Assembly: GCA_017591395.1 (NCBI GenBank)
Contig: WEDG01006564.1
Span: 1-64,000 of the forward strand
Direction: 5' to 3'
Length of the DNA: 64,000 nucleotides
From: Schistocephalus solidus
Lineage: Eukaryota; Platyhelminthes; Cestoda; Diphyllobothriidea; Diphyllobothriidae
Shown: positions 9,950-21,047 of the stretch, one piece after another
How the letters are laid out: every line of letters begins with the position of its first letter
Numbering within the stretch: position 1 is the stretch's first letter
Position numbers and translations under genes: made by a program
The notes under the pieces: generated by a model
Seen by the model: the letters and a program-made list of their open reading frames with translations, nothing else
The model's database searches: none
What the model was told of the DNA's origin: nothing

Positions 9950-11412
9950 TGCATCCTTGGCAAGATTATGGAAAGGATCATCAAGAGCGAATTGGTGAAA
10001 TTCCTAGAGACTCATAATTTGTTAATAAGTTGTCAACACGGGTTCAGAAAAGGAAGATCATGCACAACGAATTTGCTGTATTCGCTCCAGAGGTGGACCC
10101 AAGCACTTGAAGATAGACACGCGGTTCACATTGCCTTCATTGACTTTCAAAAGGCCTTCGATACTGTGCCGCACGAGAGACTGCTTTACAAGCTAAAAAG
10201 AATTGGAATCAGAGGTAACCTCCTCAAAAGTGGATCGAAAACTTCCTCGTGGGTCGGCGCCAGGTTGTGTGCATCGGCCAAGAGAGGTCAAGTTCTGCTG
10301 CGGTCGAGAGTGGGGTTCCTCAGGGTTTCAGTACTAGGGCCAATACTGATTTTTAATATACGTGAACGATTGTGTCAGGAATCTCGACTGTGAAGCAGCA
10401 ATGTTTGCCGACGACATTAAAATCTGGAATGTAATCCAGAGCCCTGCTGACGAAGATAAACTGCAGATCAACCTAACTCGGTTGGAGGAGTGGTCGAATC
10501 ATTGGCTTTTTGCGGTTCAACGTCGATAAGTGTACAATACTTCGCTTAGGCAACCCGTCTGGATCTGCCGAACGTAGAAGTTACTTTCTCAACGGTGAAG
10601 CCTTAAAAGACGTGGAAACCAAAATGACCTTGGTGTGCTGATGACCACCACCTTAAAACCATCGTCTCACTGCTCGAAAGTGGCGAAGAGGGCAATTTCA
10701 GTGTTGCATGCCATCAGACGAGCCTTTTTTGGATTTCGATGAAGATCTTTTTGCTAAGACCTTTGGAACATTCATTAGGCCACATTTGGAATATGCTATG
10801 CACGCCTGGAAACCCTGGACAGTTCAAGATCAGAACTGCCTCGAAAGAGTCCAGAGGAAAGCCACCAAAATGGTTAGAAGTCAACGCTCTTTGCCATATC
10901 CAGCCCGCCTAATGAATCTTAATCTGTTCCCTTTGAGTTATAGGCAAATGCGTGGTGATCTCCTGCAGACATTCCGCATTGTGAAGGGATTGGATTGTTG
11001 CCTGGAATTCTCGGACTTCTTTGAATTTGCCACCACGACCCATCTCCGAGGTCACCCATTGAAACTGCGTGTCCAGCAGGCGAGACTGGATGTGCGCAAG
11101 TTCTCCTTCTCTGTCAGAGTGGTAAAACCATGGAATGCCCTCCCTGAAGACGTTGTGATGTCACCATCGCTGGAAAGCTTTAAAAGAAACCTTGACAGTT
11201 TTATGTTCCGCAACGAGCCTGAGCGATGAGGCATTTATCTTAACCCACGAGAGTCGTGCACCACTTGTCAAATTTTATGACCGCCTTTTGTACCTTTGCA
11301 ACCCACACGGTTTCTCTGTATACCGCACTTAATTTTACGTTACAAATAGGGTACTCAAAGGCCCATGCCTATTTCCCTCAATAAATTGAATTGAATTGAA
11401 TTGAATTGAATT
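9950..11412 (+). mobile_element. CR1-like LINE family 1 fragment (copy A)
   Basis: A 5'-truncated family 1 copy beginning in the reverse transcriptase (GKIMERIIKSELVKFLE at about 9961) and ending with the conserved 3' block: AAATAGGG, hairpin AGGC-CCAT-GCCT at 11359-11370, TTTCCCTCAATAAA and a TTGAA tail at 11385-11412. The same order is seen in copies B, C and D with different tails. No target-site duplication is evident because the flanks are AT-rich. Confidence 0.85.
9961..11229 (+). pseudogene. LINE family 1 reverse transcriptase, C-terminal part (copy A)
   Basis: Frame 1 (9961-10230) reads HGFRKGRSCTTNLLY and motif A FIDFQKAFDTVPHERL. The sequence then shifts; motif B region SVLGPIL lies at about 10330 with a broken VPQG, and motif C MFADDIKIW at 10400-10425 in another frame. 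The thumb and C-terminal domain (FGTFIRPHLEYAMHAW; LERVQRKATKMVRSQ; KFSFSVRVVKPWNALPEDV) are open at 10708-11229. The enzyme would prime cDNA synthesis at the nicked target. At least three frameshifts make it dead. The FADD catalytic pair itself is intact. Confidence 0.8.
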
Positions 11413-12311
11413 AGATGCATTTGACCAAGGCAAGCATGTTTTAGCTTCATTGCGCCGAATTGGACGTCACGCGAATATAATATTTTATAAGCTTACATGT
11501 TCACAGGTCAGTTAATGGCTAATAAATTTAAATAGAATCGTTAGGTGCAATCGTAAACGTACCTATTTGGTGTATTTAAACAGGACTATTCCATTGTTAA
11601 CTTTCTCTATAAATATTTCCAGTTTTCTATTATGATGAGTTGCAGGTAGTCCTTGAAAATGAGGTGAATTATTTATGATTTTCAGTGTATTCAGTCGACT
11701 GCCCATAAATGTATATTCCGTTTGATGTGTTTAGTTATACCCTCAGAATAAATTATTTCTTAAAAGCATTTACCGAAGCAGTGATTTTTGGACAGTCTTT
11801 CTAATGCAGACGGCCGTCTGGGTCATATTTGTAGACTCACACAAACATGAAAACTCGCTGCCGTGAAAAATGAACGTCCAAAATAAAAGTTGTTAAAATA
11901 TATGCCTACAATGAGTTAAAACAATTCCTATAAAAATTGCTTTAATAAGACGTTTTGCACTCGAATTTCTGCGTCATTAACGTTTTTTAAAGTTAAGTCA
12001 AGAAAAAACTCGAACCGTTTGACCAAATTTTCGACCACTGAAAAGAAGGCGTACAATTTCTGTTTAAAATTAAAGAACTCTTTTTCTCTTTCTATTGGAG
12101 CGTTTTTCGATATATTTGCTTACTTATCAGTCTAATTCTAAGCTTTCAAACACACAAGAGAGTGGCCGAATAAATACTTAGAATTTGTGATGAAATATGA
12201 ATTTTCTGCCCCTTCGGATTTAAATTTCCTTATTCATTTATATTCAACTGCAGACCGAAATTGTCTTTTCGGGCTTTCCGTGCGTCGCGACCGCGAAAAG
12301 TCGCGGTGTAT
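11413..12311. other. AT-rich spacer, no gene seen
   Basis: About 900 bases of AT-rich sequence between a LINE tail and a Gypsy LTR, with no coding frame or repeat I recognise. The last bases before 12312 (GTAT) form the left half of the Gypsy target-site duplication. Confidence 0.6.
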
Positions 12312-12765
12312 TGTAGCGTCCGGCCGGTTCGACGATACGGAAGGGATCGGATAATCGGGCTTTGGATATGAATCTTCGCTGTACTTCTCAACACTAACAC
12401 TCTGCGTTGCGTCCTCTAAAGGGTTCATTATCCGATGTGATACCGGTGAATAGAAGGCAAAAAATATAGTATAGTATATGATATTCGAGTAGATAATGTT
12501 TATGCGATAAAGGCAATGTCAATAGGTTGATTAAGTTATCAGTACAACAATGATATAATACGGTACAAGGGAGTAACGAAGTACAAGTCTATGTTATGAG
12601 ATAAAAGATAATGGCGAATGTTATAACGGCGGAGGAGGACTTATCGGAAGGGCGGCGGTGAATTTGGTCTTCGAAACACGTGTGTGTTATCCTCCGTCTA
12701 CAAAAAGCGGGACAACAACCTTATTAAAACAAATAACGGATGGTTCGGGTTTAAGGTCCGTTACA
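12312..12765 (-). repeat. 3' LTR of the Gypsy element
   Basis: 454-bp terminal repeat, TGTAGCGTCC to GGTCCGTTACA in plus-strand reading, about 94 percent identical by eye to 16375-16824. On the minus strand it carries an ATG-initiated stretch beginning MNPLEDA, the duplicate of the Gag start found in the 5' LTR; here it runs into flanking DNA. Confidence 0.92.
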
Positions 12766-12780
12766 CAGCCCCCCTCTAAG
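12766..12780 (-). other. Polypurine tract next to the 3' LTR
   Basis: Minus strand AGAGGGGGG followed by CTG abuts the 3' LTR. A purine run at this place primes plus-strand DNA. The pol stop codon TAG (12778-12776) overlaps its start. Confidence 0.7.
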
Positions 12781-13800
12781 GTGCAGCACTGTCCTCAGTG
12801 CTGGGGGGGTCAGCAATGTAGGGAATAGTGACTTCTATGGCTACTGGTGGTACTTGTCCTGCGGGGAGGATGGGCAGAAAGTCGGCGGTGCAGACGGGGA
12901 GGCGGCCGCGGTAAGGTTTCAGCTTAGAGAAATGGGCTGTGAAAGGGGGTTTGTTCGGCGCGTATGGCGTCTCGTAGGAGAAAGCTAGTTGGGGCTAGGA
13001 CGTCGATCACAGCATATGGTCCACGCCAAGGGTGGTGGAGTTTCGCCGAAGTACCGCGTGGTGGTATGGGATGGTAATGCATTACAAGGTCACCGATTTG
13101 GAATGCGGCTCCAGAAGTGTGGCGGTCGAAGTGCTGTTTTTGATGAAGTGAGGCGTTTCCTAGAGTGACGCGTGCGGCGTTGTGTGCGGATCGTATGACT
13201 TCACGGAGTTTCGTAGCGAAGGTTTGGGGTGTGGTTGGGTCTGGGGACTGTAAAGGGTAGCGAAGGTTGCTTGGGAGGCGGAGGTCACGGCCTGTCCATA
13301 GATAATGGGGTGTGAATCCAGTGGAGGAGTGGATTGTTCCACGGTACGCCAGGAGGCAAAATGGTAGTTGGATATCCCAGTCGTGTTGGTGGCCGTCCTT
13401 AGTAAACGCGAGCAGGATGTTGTGGATCGTGCGGTTGGTTCGTTCTACGAGACCATTGCCTTCCGGATGATAGGGAGTTGTGCGCGTCTTCCATATGTCT
13501 AACATTTCGCAGACTTCCCGCATCAGCTGAGACTCGAAATTACTTCCACAGTCCGAATGAAACGAGAGATGCGTGCCCCAGCGACTGATCCATGTGCGGT
13601 TAATGGCGTTTGCCACGGACGCAGCGTCTTGACGGAGGAGTGGTATGGCTTCTGTCCACTTTGTAAAATAGTCTATCATAACAAGTATGTATTCGTGTCC
13701 GTGGACTGAAATTGGTAGGGATCCTGTTATGTCTAGGCCGACGCGCTCGCCGGGGAAACCGGTGTTCATGGGTTGTAATTGGGCGCGGAAGGATGGGGTC
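12776..13800 (-). pseudogene. Gypsy integrase core and C-terminus, zinc-binding domain absent
   Basis: The frame from 13769 reads ERVGLDITGSLPI (first Asp), FHSDCGSNFESQLM (second Asp) and GNGLVERTNRTIHN (Glu), so the D,D-E triad is complete. A GPY/F-like module PWRGPYAVIDV lies near 13020. The frame closes at 12924, but in a neighbouring frame sequence continues (KLKPYRGRLPVC) to a TAG at 12778, suggesting one frameshift near 12930. The N-terminal His-His-Cys-Cys domain is missing with the deletion. Integrase joins the cDNA to the genome. Confidence 0.82.
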
Positions 13801-14158
13801 GTTGAATGAGCTCAACCACTGTAACGCTCGGTGGTCTGTTCGTATTATAAAACGTTTCCCAATCAGTAGATGTTTGAACTTGCGGATGAATACAATGATG
13901 GCTAGTAGTTCTCTGCGGAATGTGCCGTACCAGCGCTGTGGTTTTGTTGGTGTGTTACTGGCGAAACAGATTGGGTGCTCGACATTTGCTGCATCAGCCT
14001 GTGACAGGACTGCGCCGATGGCGTTCCCACTGGCGTCCATGTCTAAAATGTAGGGGGGGTGAATCATTGTCTACATTCGGGAGGGCGAGTAAGGGGGCCG
14101 AACATAGAGAAGCTCGTAAGTCGTTGAATGCTTGAACGCAGTCGGCTGACCAAACGAA
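13800..14158 (-). pseudogene. Gypsy RNase H (C-terminal part deleted)
   Basis: After a stop at 14158 and a shift in a run of C (about 14045), the frame reads YILDMDASGNAIGAVLSQ with the first catalytic Asp, RELLAIIVFIRKFKHLL with the Glu, and IIRTDHRALQWL with the next Asp. At SFNDPI (about 13805) the sequence jumps directly into the integrase core. The end of RNase H, normally with a His and further Asp, is missing. Confidence 0.8.
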
Positions 14159-15108
14159 TTATCTACCCTTCTTGGTGAGTTTGTGGAGTGGGCTTGCAGT
14201 GTGGGCGCAGTTGCGTACGAAACGGCGATAGTACGATACTAGCCCTAGGAAGCTACGTAGTTCGGCCGGGTTCGTTGGCGTCGGCCAGGTACGTACCTGT
14301 TCCACGCGATCGGGTAGGGGGGAAATATAACCAGGGGTAATGAGGTGCCCCAGGAAGTTTACTTCAGCTCGCAGGAAGAGACATTTGGTCGGGTCGAGTG
14401 TGAGTCCTGCGTCCTGGAGGGCCTCCAGTACCTCCCGTAGGTTGTCATTATGTTCCTGCGTGGAGCGCCCAAAAACGATAATATCGTCTAAATAGACGAG
14501 GCACTTATATGGAATAAACGGTCGTAGCACACGGTACATTAGGCGTTGAAAGGTTGCGGCGGCGTTGCAGAGTCCGAAGGGTTGGGTTTGAAACTCAAAT
14601 AGCCCTTGGGGTACGGTAAAAGCAGTTTTATGGCGTCGTCGGGGTGGATCTCAACTTGCCAGTATCCGGATTTAAGGTCAAGCGTTGAAAATCAGGCGGC
14701 ATTACCAAGCGCGTCTAGGGTATCGTCTAAGCGGGGAAGTGGAAATGAATCACGTATCGTCACGGCGTTAAGGCGACGGTAGTCTATGCATAGACGTAGG
14801 GAACCGTCCTTCTTGGGTACTAAAGCTATAAGGGATGCCCAAGGGGACGAGGAGGGTTTGATGATTTTAGCTTCTAATAACTCATCCAGCATTTTGTCAA
14901 CCTCGCCGCGGTACCGTACTGGAATTCGTCGTGGGGGTTGCCAGATTGGTTTGGCTTCGCCGGTGTCTATTGTGTGCTGTACCAGGTGTGTACGGCCGAT
15001 AGTGTCCATGGACCACGTAAAGAGGTCGGAAAAGGAGGTGAGGAGGTTCCTCAACGTGGACTGGGCTACGGTGCCTACCGAGAGGGCGGACGGGAGGATG
15101 TCAGCCAA
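14159..15108 (-). pseudogene. Gypsy reverse transcriptase (one stop, one frameshift)
   Basis: Motifs on the minus strand: IIKPSSSPWASLIALVPKKD (about 14860), LRLCIDYRRLN, then a TGA after LGNAA near 14695, FSTLDLKSGYWQV (motif A), a one-base loss near 14630, FGLCNAAATFQRLM (motif B) and the catalytic LVYLDDIIVFG (14500-14480). FLGHLI and ELRSFLGLVSYYRRF follow, typical of the RT/connection region. All catalytic aspartates are present, but the stop and shift break translation. It copies element RNA into DNA. Confidence 0.85.
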
Positions 15109-15119
15109 CGGTGTGGGGT

Positions 15120-16491
15120 TTATAGCGACTGCTGACAGAACTGCATTATATATGAGGTTGGGGTCGTCTGAAGAGGTTGTTGGGAAGTCGAGGTGGTGTT
15201 AGTGGCTAAGGTTAAACGTCGGGCGTAGACGATACAGTCATTGGTCGCAAGGAAATCCAATCCGAGAACGAGGGGCCATGAGCTGCTCTGATCCACTAAA
15301 AAATCGTGGGTTACTTGGGAATTATTGATGACCATTTTTAGCGTAATAGATCCAGAAATAGGTATCGCGGTGCCATTTGCCGCTCGGAGATGTCGGGGTG
15401 TCAGTAATGGTTCTATCTGCCTAAGTAAATGCTGTGGGAGGTTAAGGGGTGTCACAAAGGATACGTTAGCCCCAGTATCGACGAGTGCGTGGTCCGTGTG
15501 GTTTTTCAGGAGCAGCGGAATGGTAAAAGCAGATACAGGAGTCGGTTGGTTAAAATGACTAGAGTTAACAAACGGGGACGTACAGGGAGAGTTGTGTCCA
15601 CAATGACGTGCGTGGGGTCCATATGCCGTGCAGTATGGGCACCCTGGTTTATGATTAGGAAATCGCATCGGGAGCGGCATTCTCTTGGGCGGTGGTCGGG
15701 TATACGGGGGTCGCGCGGATGTGGAAGGGAAAATAATCTGTCTGTGGTCCTTTGGGGCGGGTTTTCCGGGGTTCGGAGAGAGGTCCTGGTTCTGATGACT
15801 GTCATACCACCGGCAGAGTTGTAGTGCGGTTGCCAGGTTTGCAGGTGCATTCAAGGTGAAGTGGTCCGAAACTGAACGGTCTCGGAGACCAGATATGAAA
15901 CGGTCAAGTACTAGGTCGTCGCGACCGGTTGAGGATAAATTGGGGAATGCTTGACGTGCAACCTGTATTAACTCTGTAGCGAAATCGTCGGCGGGCTGTT
16001 GCGTTTGGCGAAGGCTGTACAGTCGTTCACCGGCTACCAAGGAGGAACTCTGATTATCGAATAATGAGAGTAGTATGTCTTGGGCCGAATGGAAAGGGGT
16101 GAGGAGAGAAATGCCGGAGGTCATCGCTAACTTGCGGGCAGGGGGGAGCAATGAAACGAAGCATGTATCTCGTGTGGTCGGCAGGGGCCAGGTCAACAAG
16201 AAAAAGAGATAGTTCAAGCAGCCAGTCACGGATGTCATGTCCAGCGTGATAGGATTCTGGAGCAAGTAGGGGGTCTGCTCGTGCCGTTCTGGTTGGCGAT
16301 GGATGAGCGAGATGGGGTAGTGGTTGGTGTGAAATAGCTGGAGGGGAGTAGGGTCCGGATTTCGCTGCCACGATTGTAGCGTCCGGCTGGTTCGACGATA
16401 CGGAAGGGATCGGATAATCGGGCTTTGGATAGGAATCTTTGCTGTACTTCTCAACACTAACACTTGGCGTTGCGTCCTCTAAAGGGTTCAT
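15120..16491 (-). pseudogene. Gypsy Gag and aspartic protease (broken)
   Basis: The first frame starts at ATG 16491 inside the LTR (MNPLEDA), crosses the primer-binding site and continues to about 16060 with a capsid-like stretch containing DIRDWLLELSLFL. A shift near 16080 moves to a second frame with DILLSLFDNQSSSLVAGERL, a cysteine/histidine cluster CPYCTAYGPHARHC near 15620 that resembles the variant zinc knuckle of some Gypsy Gags, and the protease motif VDTGANVSFV near 15480. The protease would cleave the Gag-Pol product. The second frame ends at 15120, just before the RT frame. Gag packages element RNA. Confidence 0.75.
16353..16370 (-). other. Primer-binding site of the Gypsy element
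   Basis: Minus-strand TGGCAGCGAAATCCGGAC starts 4 bases (ATCG) inside the 5' LTR edge. TGG pairs with the CCA end of a tRNA, the usual start of a minus-strand primer site. I did not identify the tRNA. The Gag frame appears to read through this site. Confidence 0.65.
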
Positions 16492-16824
16492 TATCCGATG
16501 TGATATCGGCGAGTAGAAGGCGAACAATATAGTATAGTATATGATATTTGAGTAGATAATGTTTATGCGATAAAGGCAATGTCAATAGGATGATTAAGTT
16601 ATCAGTACAAAAATGATATAATACGGTACAAGGGAGCAACGAAGTACAAGTCCATATTATGAGATAAAGAGAATGGTGAATGTTATAACGGTGGAGGAAG
16701 ACTTTTCGGAAGGGCGGCGGTGAATTTGGTCTTCGACACACGTGTGTGATATCCTCCGTCTACAAAGCGGGACAACAACCTTATTAAAACAAATAACGGA
16801 TGGTTCGGGTTTAGGTCCGTTACA
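16375..16824 (-). repeat. 5' LTR of the Gypsy element
   Basis: 450-bp terminal repeat that on the minus strand precedes the primer-binding site. It should hold the promoter and polyadenylation signals; I cannot place U3, R and U5 from sequence alone. The probable Gag ATG lies inside it at 16491. Confidence 0.92.
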
Positions 16825-16828
16825 GTAT

Positions 16829-17269
16829 CATCGCGTCTCGTATATATGCGCGTTTAAGCTCCTAACTAACAGTGTGGTAAAACCAAATACAATCACAAAA
16901 GTTTATTACAGCGTTTTTTGGTACAAAACGCCATAACTATGCAAAACCTGATTTTTTAAACTAAATTTGTCATCATTTTCCGTAAACAATGTTAGCTCTC
17001 AAACTTGCATTTACCTAATTTTTTGTGAAAACAAAACAATATTTACCGTTCTCTGAAGGGATATATTCCAAATTTTTCCGGCTTCTTTTAATTTTCATGC
17101 ATAGTAATGCGCATAAAAACAAAACGTTATGATCTGTAGCTTGTAGTAGCGTACAAAAATTCCTGGATGGCAAGTAACGTCTGATTTTGCCCCATTTCGC
17201 CCCGTTTTCCCTTGAATAAACTGATCTGAAGTGAGCTCCTTATTATTATCTAGCTTTTTATTCATATAT
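16829..17269. other. AT-rich spacer, no gene seen
   Basis: Sequence between the Gypsy target-site duplication and the first family 1 LINE codons. No frame or repeat recognised. Confidence 0.55.
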
Positions 17270-18291
17270 TTAATACATCAGTGACCAAAGCACCAAAGTA
17301 CCAAAAACAACAACTTGTAACAACTCACAAAGTTCGGACGTGAATACCAATGACGACCGGATAACAGGAACACAATCCCTGAATCCTAAGGACGACGACC
17401 AAAACGAATCACAAATCACATCCTCCCATCTTTGGTGCTCTAACAAGCCCGTAGTGGCATCCAAAGGAACAAACCCGCGGCAATCTGCAATTGGGAAACA
17501 CCAAAACACCACCAAATTGGATAACGTTCCGACTTCAGTCTCGACTTCTGCCGGCTATCCCAGCAGTTCTAAAGAATCCTTAGCTAAGAGCGAAAAAACC
17601 AATGAGTGGCAAGATAAAAATGGGAAAAAACATAACACGGCTATAAAGTTTAAAAAGATCACAATAAATCCATCTGGTCACTCAGAGAAAAATATGGTCA
17701 GCAGTGTCTTGAAAGACGCCCTGGACCGAGAGAACTGCATTGTTATCCAGGGCCTACCTGAATCAAATGCTAACACCTCAAAGGAAAGGATATCCGCTGA
17801 TCTTGCTTTGTTTCAGCACCTGCTGAACGATATACTTCATTCGGGAGAGAAGATAACCGTTCGAGCAGCCTTCAGGATAGGAAAAAAAGATATTGAACAG
17901 TCAGAAACTGTGAGACCACGGCGTATCAAAATCGTCTTGGAAAACCAGGAAGAGGCTAAGCTACTTCTCTCGAGAAAAACCAAACTTCGAACTCTCATAA
18001 GCAGGTTTTTTTCAGCCGGACTACTCTCCTGCAGAACGTCTGAAACGCTGCGAATTAGTGATAGAAATGAAGAGGAGACTTGCAGCTGGAGAGAACAGTT
18101 CGATTATTTACAAGGGACGTGTGATACAGAGAAACGCAGCATTACTCTGGAACCAGCCAAAACTAATGATGGCAGTGAGACAGTTGTATTGGCACACTCG
18201 AGACAAATGGAATTTGGCAGGGCCGAGTGCCGCCAATTTAAATTTCTGTATACCAACGCCCAAAGTCTGCTTTCGAAGCTCAACGAACTGA
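17270..18291 (+). pseudogene. LINE family 1 ORF1 (RNA-binding Gag-like protein)
   Basis: A low-complexity N-terminus rich in N, S, T and K is followed by a globular region: ENCIVIQGLPES, RAAFRIGKKDI and RPRRIKIVLENQEEAKLLLS. This pattern resembles the RRM-like domain of L1-type ORF1p. A frameshift in the T run at about 18008 moves the C-terminal part, FFQPDYSP then ERLKRCELVIEMKRRLAAGE, into another frame ending at 18291; the same C-terminal motif is intact in the family 2 element. It would bind element RNA. The ORF1 frame overlaps the start of the endonuclease frame. Confidence 0.6.
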
Positions 18292-18930
18292 GAAATCAGG
18301 TAGCCATTCTGTCTTCCGATATTATAGCAATCACAGAAACATGGCTGCCACAGAACATCAGCGATTGCGAAGTAGCCTTATCCGGGTACAAGTTGTTCAG
18401 GAGAGACCGCACTCACCACCAGGGTGGAGGAGTTGCGATGTATGTTAAAAGCAATTTCACAGTTTGTGAAATGACAGAGAAGATTAACAATGGTATTGAG
18501 GTATTTGGCTGAAAATAAAGACGCGGGGATCGCAGTCCCTTGAAGTCATGACTCTCTACAGACCAACGGGGACAGACACTGACGCTGATACTTGTTTGTT
18601 GGAGAACATAAAGGAGATTGGTAGTCGACCTGATGTTGTTCTAATGGGGGCTTTAATGCACCCAGCATTCGATGGAATGATCTGCTGGCGCAGTGCTCAA
18701 AGTTGTCCTTCGATCACCGTCTGCTTAAGTCAACACTTGAAGCTCTTCTCACACAACACGTATTTTTTCCAAAAAGAGCGCGTGGAGGACAACAGGCTAG
18801 TTGTTTAGATCTCGTCTTCACTAAAGATCCTGACAGTATAAACGAGGTTCACTACCTACCTCCACTTGGTCGAAGTGATCATGCAGTTCTTTCATGGGAG
18901 TTTATATTTGGTGCCACCTGCAATGAATGA
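18200..18930 (+). pseudogene. LINE family 1 endonuclease domain (copy B)
   Basis: Motifs: FKFLYTNAQSLLSKLNEL, AITETWLP (catalytic Glu), GGGVAMYVK, then a stop at 18510. The GDFN motif near 18650 has lost one base and shifts. LGRSDHAVLSW at about 18870 keeps the SDH catalytic pair. An APE-type nuclease nicks DNA to start target-primed reverse transcription. At least two frameshifts break it. Confidence 0.75.
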
Positions 18931-18959
18931 AACCAGCCCCAATCTATGGCGGGGAGACT

Positions 18960-21047
18960 TTTACAAGATGAGAGCTGAGGCATCACGAATGGACTGAGAT
19001 CTTTTCATCTCCGGGAATGTCTCTGAGGATTGGAATTTATTTAAGGAGTGGTTGTTGAACCTAATAAAATGCCACTGTCCGCCATCAAAACATAGGATAT
19101 CTAACAGACCACAGTGGCTAACAAGGGAACTGAAACGAGAGATTAACAGAAAAGGAAGGCTTTGGAAGAAATTTTGCCGAACCAATGAAAATTTAGCCTT
19201 GCAAACATACAAAACGCAAAGGAACAAGGTTAAAAGCTTAATATTCAACAGCCGACGGGATTACGAGAGGGATTTGCTACAGCGAGCAGTTCACAATCCC
19301 AAATTGCTCTACAGCTATGTAAGAAAAAGCACACGAAACAGAAACCCAATTCCTGTAATGAAAAACGATGATGGTTTCGAAATTACAGAAATTCAAAACA
19401 AAGCTGAACACTTTTCACAGTTCTTTCAGTCAGTTTTCACCCGAGAAGCAGTTTTTATTCCATCTAGTTGCGAGACTATGGGAGCACCAATTATTCAGGA
19501 TATGCTCTTTCGAGGAGAGGCGGTCTTTGAAGAATTAAAAAGTCTGAACGCATGCAAATCCCCTGGCCCCGACGAGATTCCAGCAAAGTTACTCCTCGAA
19601 CTTGCTCGAGAGCTGGCCAAACCGCTATCCTTTATGTGCAAGAAATCGTTTGACACGGGAATGCTTCCTACCGACTGGAAAACAGCCCACATTACACCGC
19701 TTCACAAAAGCGGTAGTCGTGCATTTGCTACAACCTACAGGCCTGTCAGCCTGAACTTAATCTGTTGCAAGGTTATGGAAAAGCTTGTCAAATGGAATTG
19801 ATGATTTATTTAGAAACCCCTAACCTCTTATCAACTGCACAATACGGCTTTCGTAGGGGAAGATCGTGTGTTACGAACTTACTTTATACTATGCAAAGCT
19901 GGACAAAAGCACTCGATGCAAAAATACACTGTGCATGTGGCCTACATTGATTTCCAGAAGGCATTCGATAGTGTTCCGCACCAGCGTCTCCCTTTATAAG
20001 TTAAGAATGTTTTGGTATTGGAGGCAAACTTCTTACGTGGATCAAGAATTTTCTCGTCGGTCGTTCCCAAGTGGTCTGCGTAAGCGGATCACGATCAAAG
20101 CGCACAGTCATCGAGAGTGGAGTTCCGCAAGGTTCAGTTCTCGGACCAATCCTATTTCTCTTGTTTATTAATGATTGTGTACAGGAATTGGACTGTGACT
20201 TTGCTATGTTTGCGGACGATATAAAAATATGGAAAGTTATCGACAATGCTGCCGATGGAGATGATTTCCAAGAAATCTCCATCGATTGGACGAGTGGTCC
20301 CGCAAATGGCTCTTGTCCTTCAACTCAAACAAATGCACCCTGCTACGTCTGGGAAGTTGGAATCAGGTCACTGATATGCGACCCTACTTTTTTAACGGTA
20401 TGCCACTCCGAGAAACCCACACACAGAAGGATCTCGGCGTTTGGATGACAGACAACCTGAAGCCTTCTACGCAATGCTGCAAGGCGGCTAAATCCGCTAA
20501 TTTAATGCTGTTCTCTATCAAGCGGGCATTTAAAGTTTTCGATGAAGATTGCTTTTCTAAAGTCTTTGGTACGTTTGTAAGGCCCCATCTTGAATATGCG
20601 ATCCAAGCCTGGCGACCGTGGACCCAACAGGACTACAAAATGCTCGAAAGGGTACAGTGACGAGCCACAAAATTAGTAAGAGGTCAAGGTGAACTGCCAT
20701 ATGAGATTCGCCTAAATAACCTACAGCTCTATCCTCTGAGTTATAGGCAGTTGCGCGGAGACTTGATAAAAACCTTCCGTATCGTGCGTGGCATGGATTG
20801 CACCCTCCTACGTGATGACTTTTTCCAACTTGCTACTACGAATAATCTCCGAGGTCATCCATTCAAACTAAGTGTGTCCCAGGTAAGATTGGATGTGAGG
20901 AAGTATTTTTTCACCAACCGTGTCTTGAAACCGTGGAATAACCTACCTGAGGCGATTGTAATGTCCCAGTCTGTGGATATATTTAAACATCGGCTTGACA
21001 TACATATGTTGCTGCACCAGGAAGATTATGTGACTACTTTACCTTAA
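18960..21047 (+). pseudogene. LINE family 1 reverse transcriptase (copy B)
   Basis: The frame 19052-19801 holds KSPGPDEIPAKLL and YRPVSLNLICCKVMEKL. After a stop, later frames show QYGFRRGRSCVTNLLY, motif A YIDFQKAFDSVPHQRL (about 19945), motif B SGVPQGSVLGPILFL (about 20115) and motif C MFADDIKIW (20206-20232). FGTFVRPHLEYAIQAW and FFTNRVLKPWNNLPEAI mark the C-terminal domain. The TGA at 20658 and several shifts disrupt it. Catalytic residues are present. Confidence 0.82.

Larger units (their letters stand above)
12312..16824 (-). mobile_element. Gypsy-type LTR retrotransposon with both LTRs, internally deleted
   Basis: Element of 4513 bases on the minus strand, bounded by two LTRs of 454 and 450 bases that start TGTAGC and end GTTACA in the plus-strand reading. 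GTAT at 12308-12311 is repeated at 16825-16828 as a 4-bp target-site duplication. Order read on the minus strand: 5' LTR, primer-binding site, Gag, aspartic protease, reverse transcriptase, RNase H, integrase, polypurine tract, 3' LTR. RT before IN is the Gypsy order. About 26 differences or small indels separate the LTRs by eye (near 6 percent), so the insertion is not recent. Stops, frameshifts and a deletion between RNase H and integrase make it non-autonomous. Confidence 0.92.
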
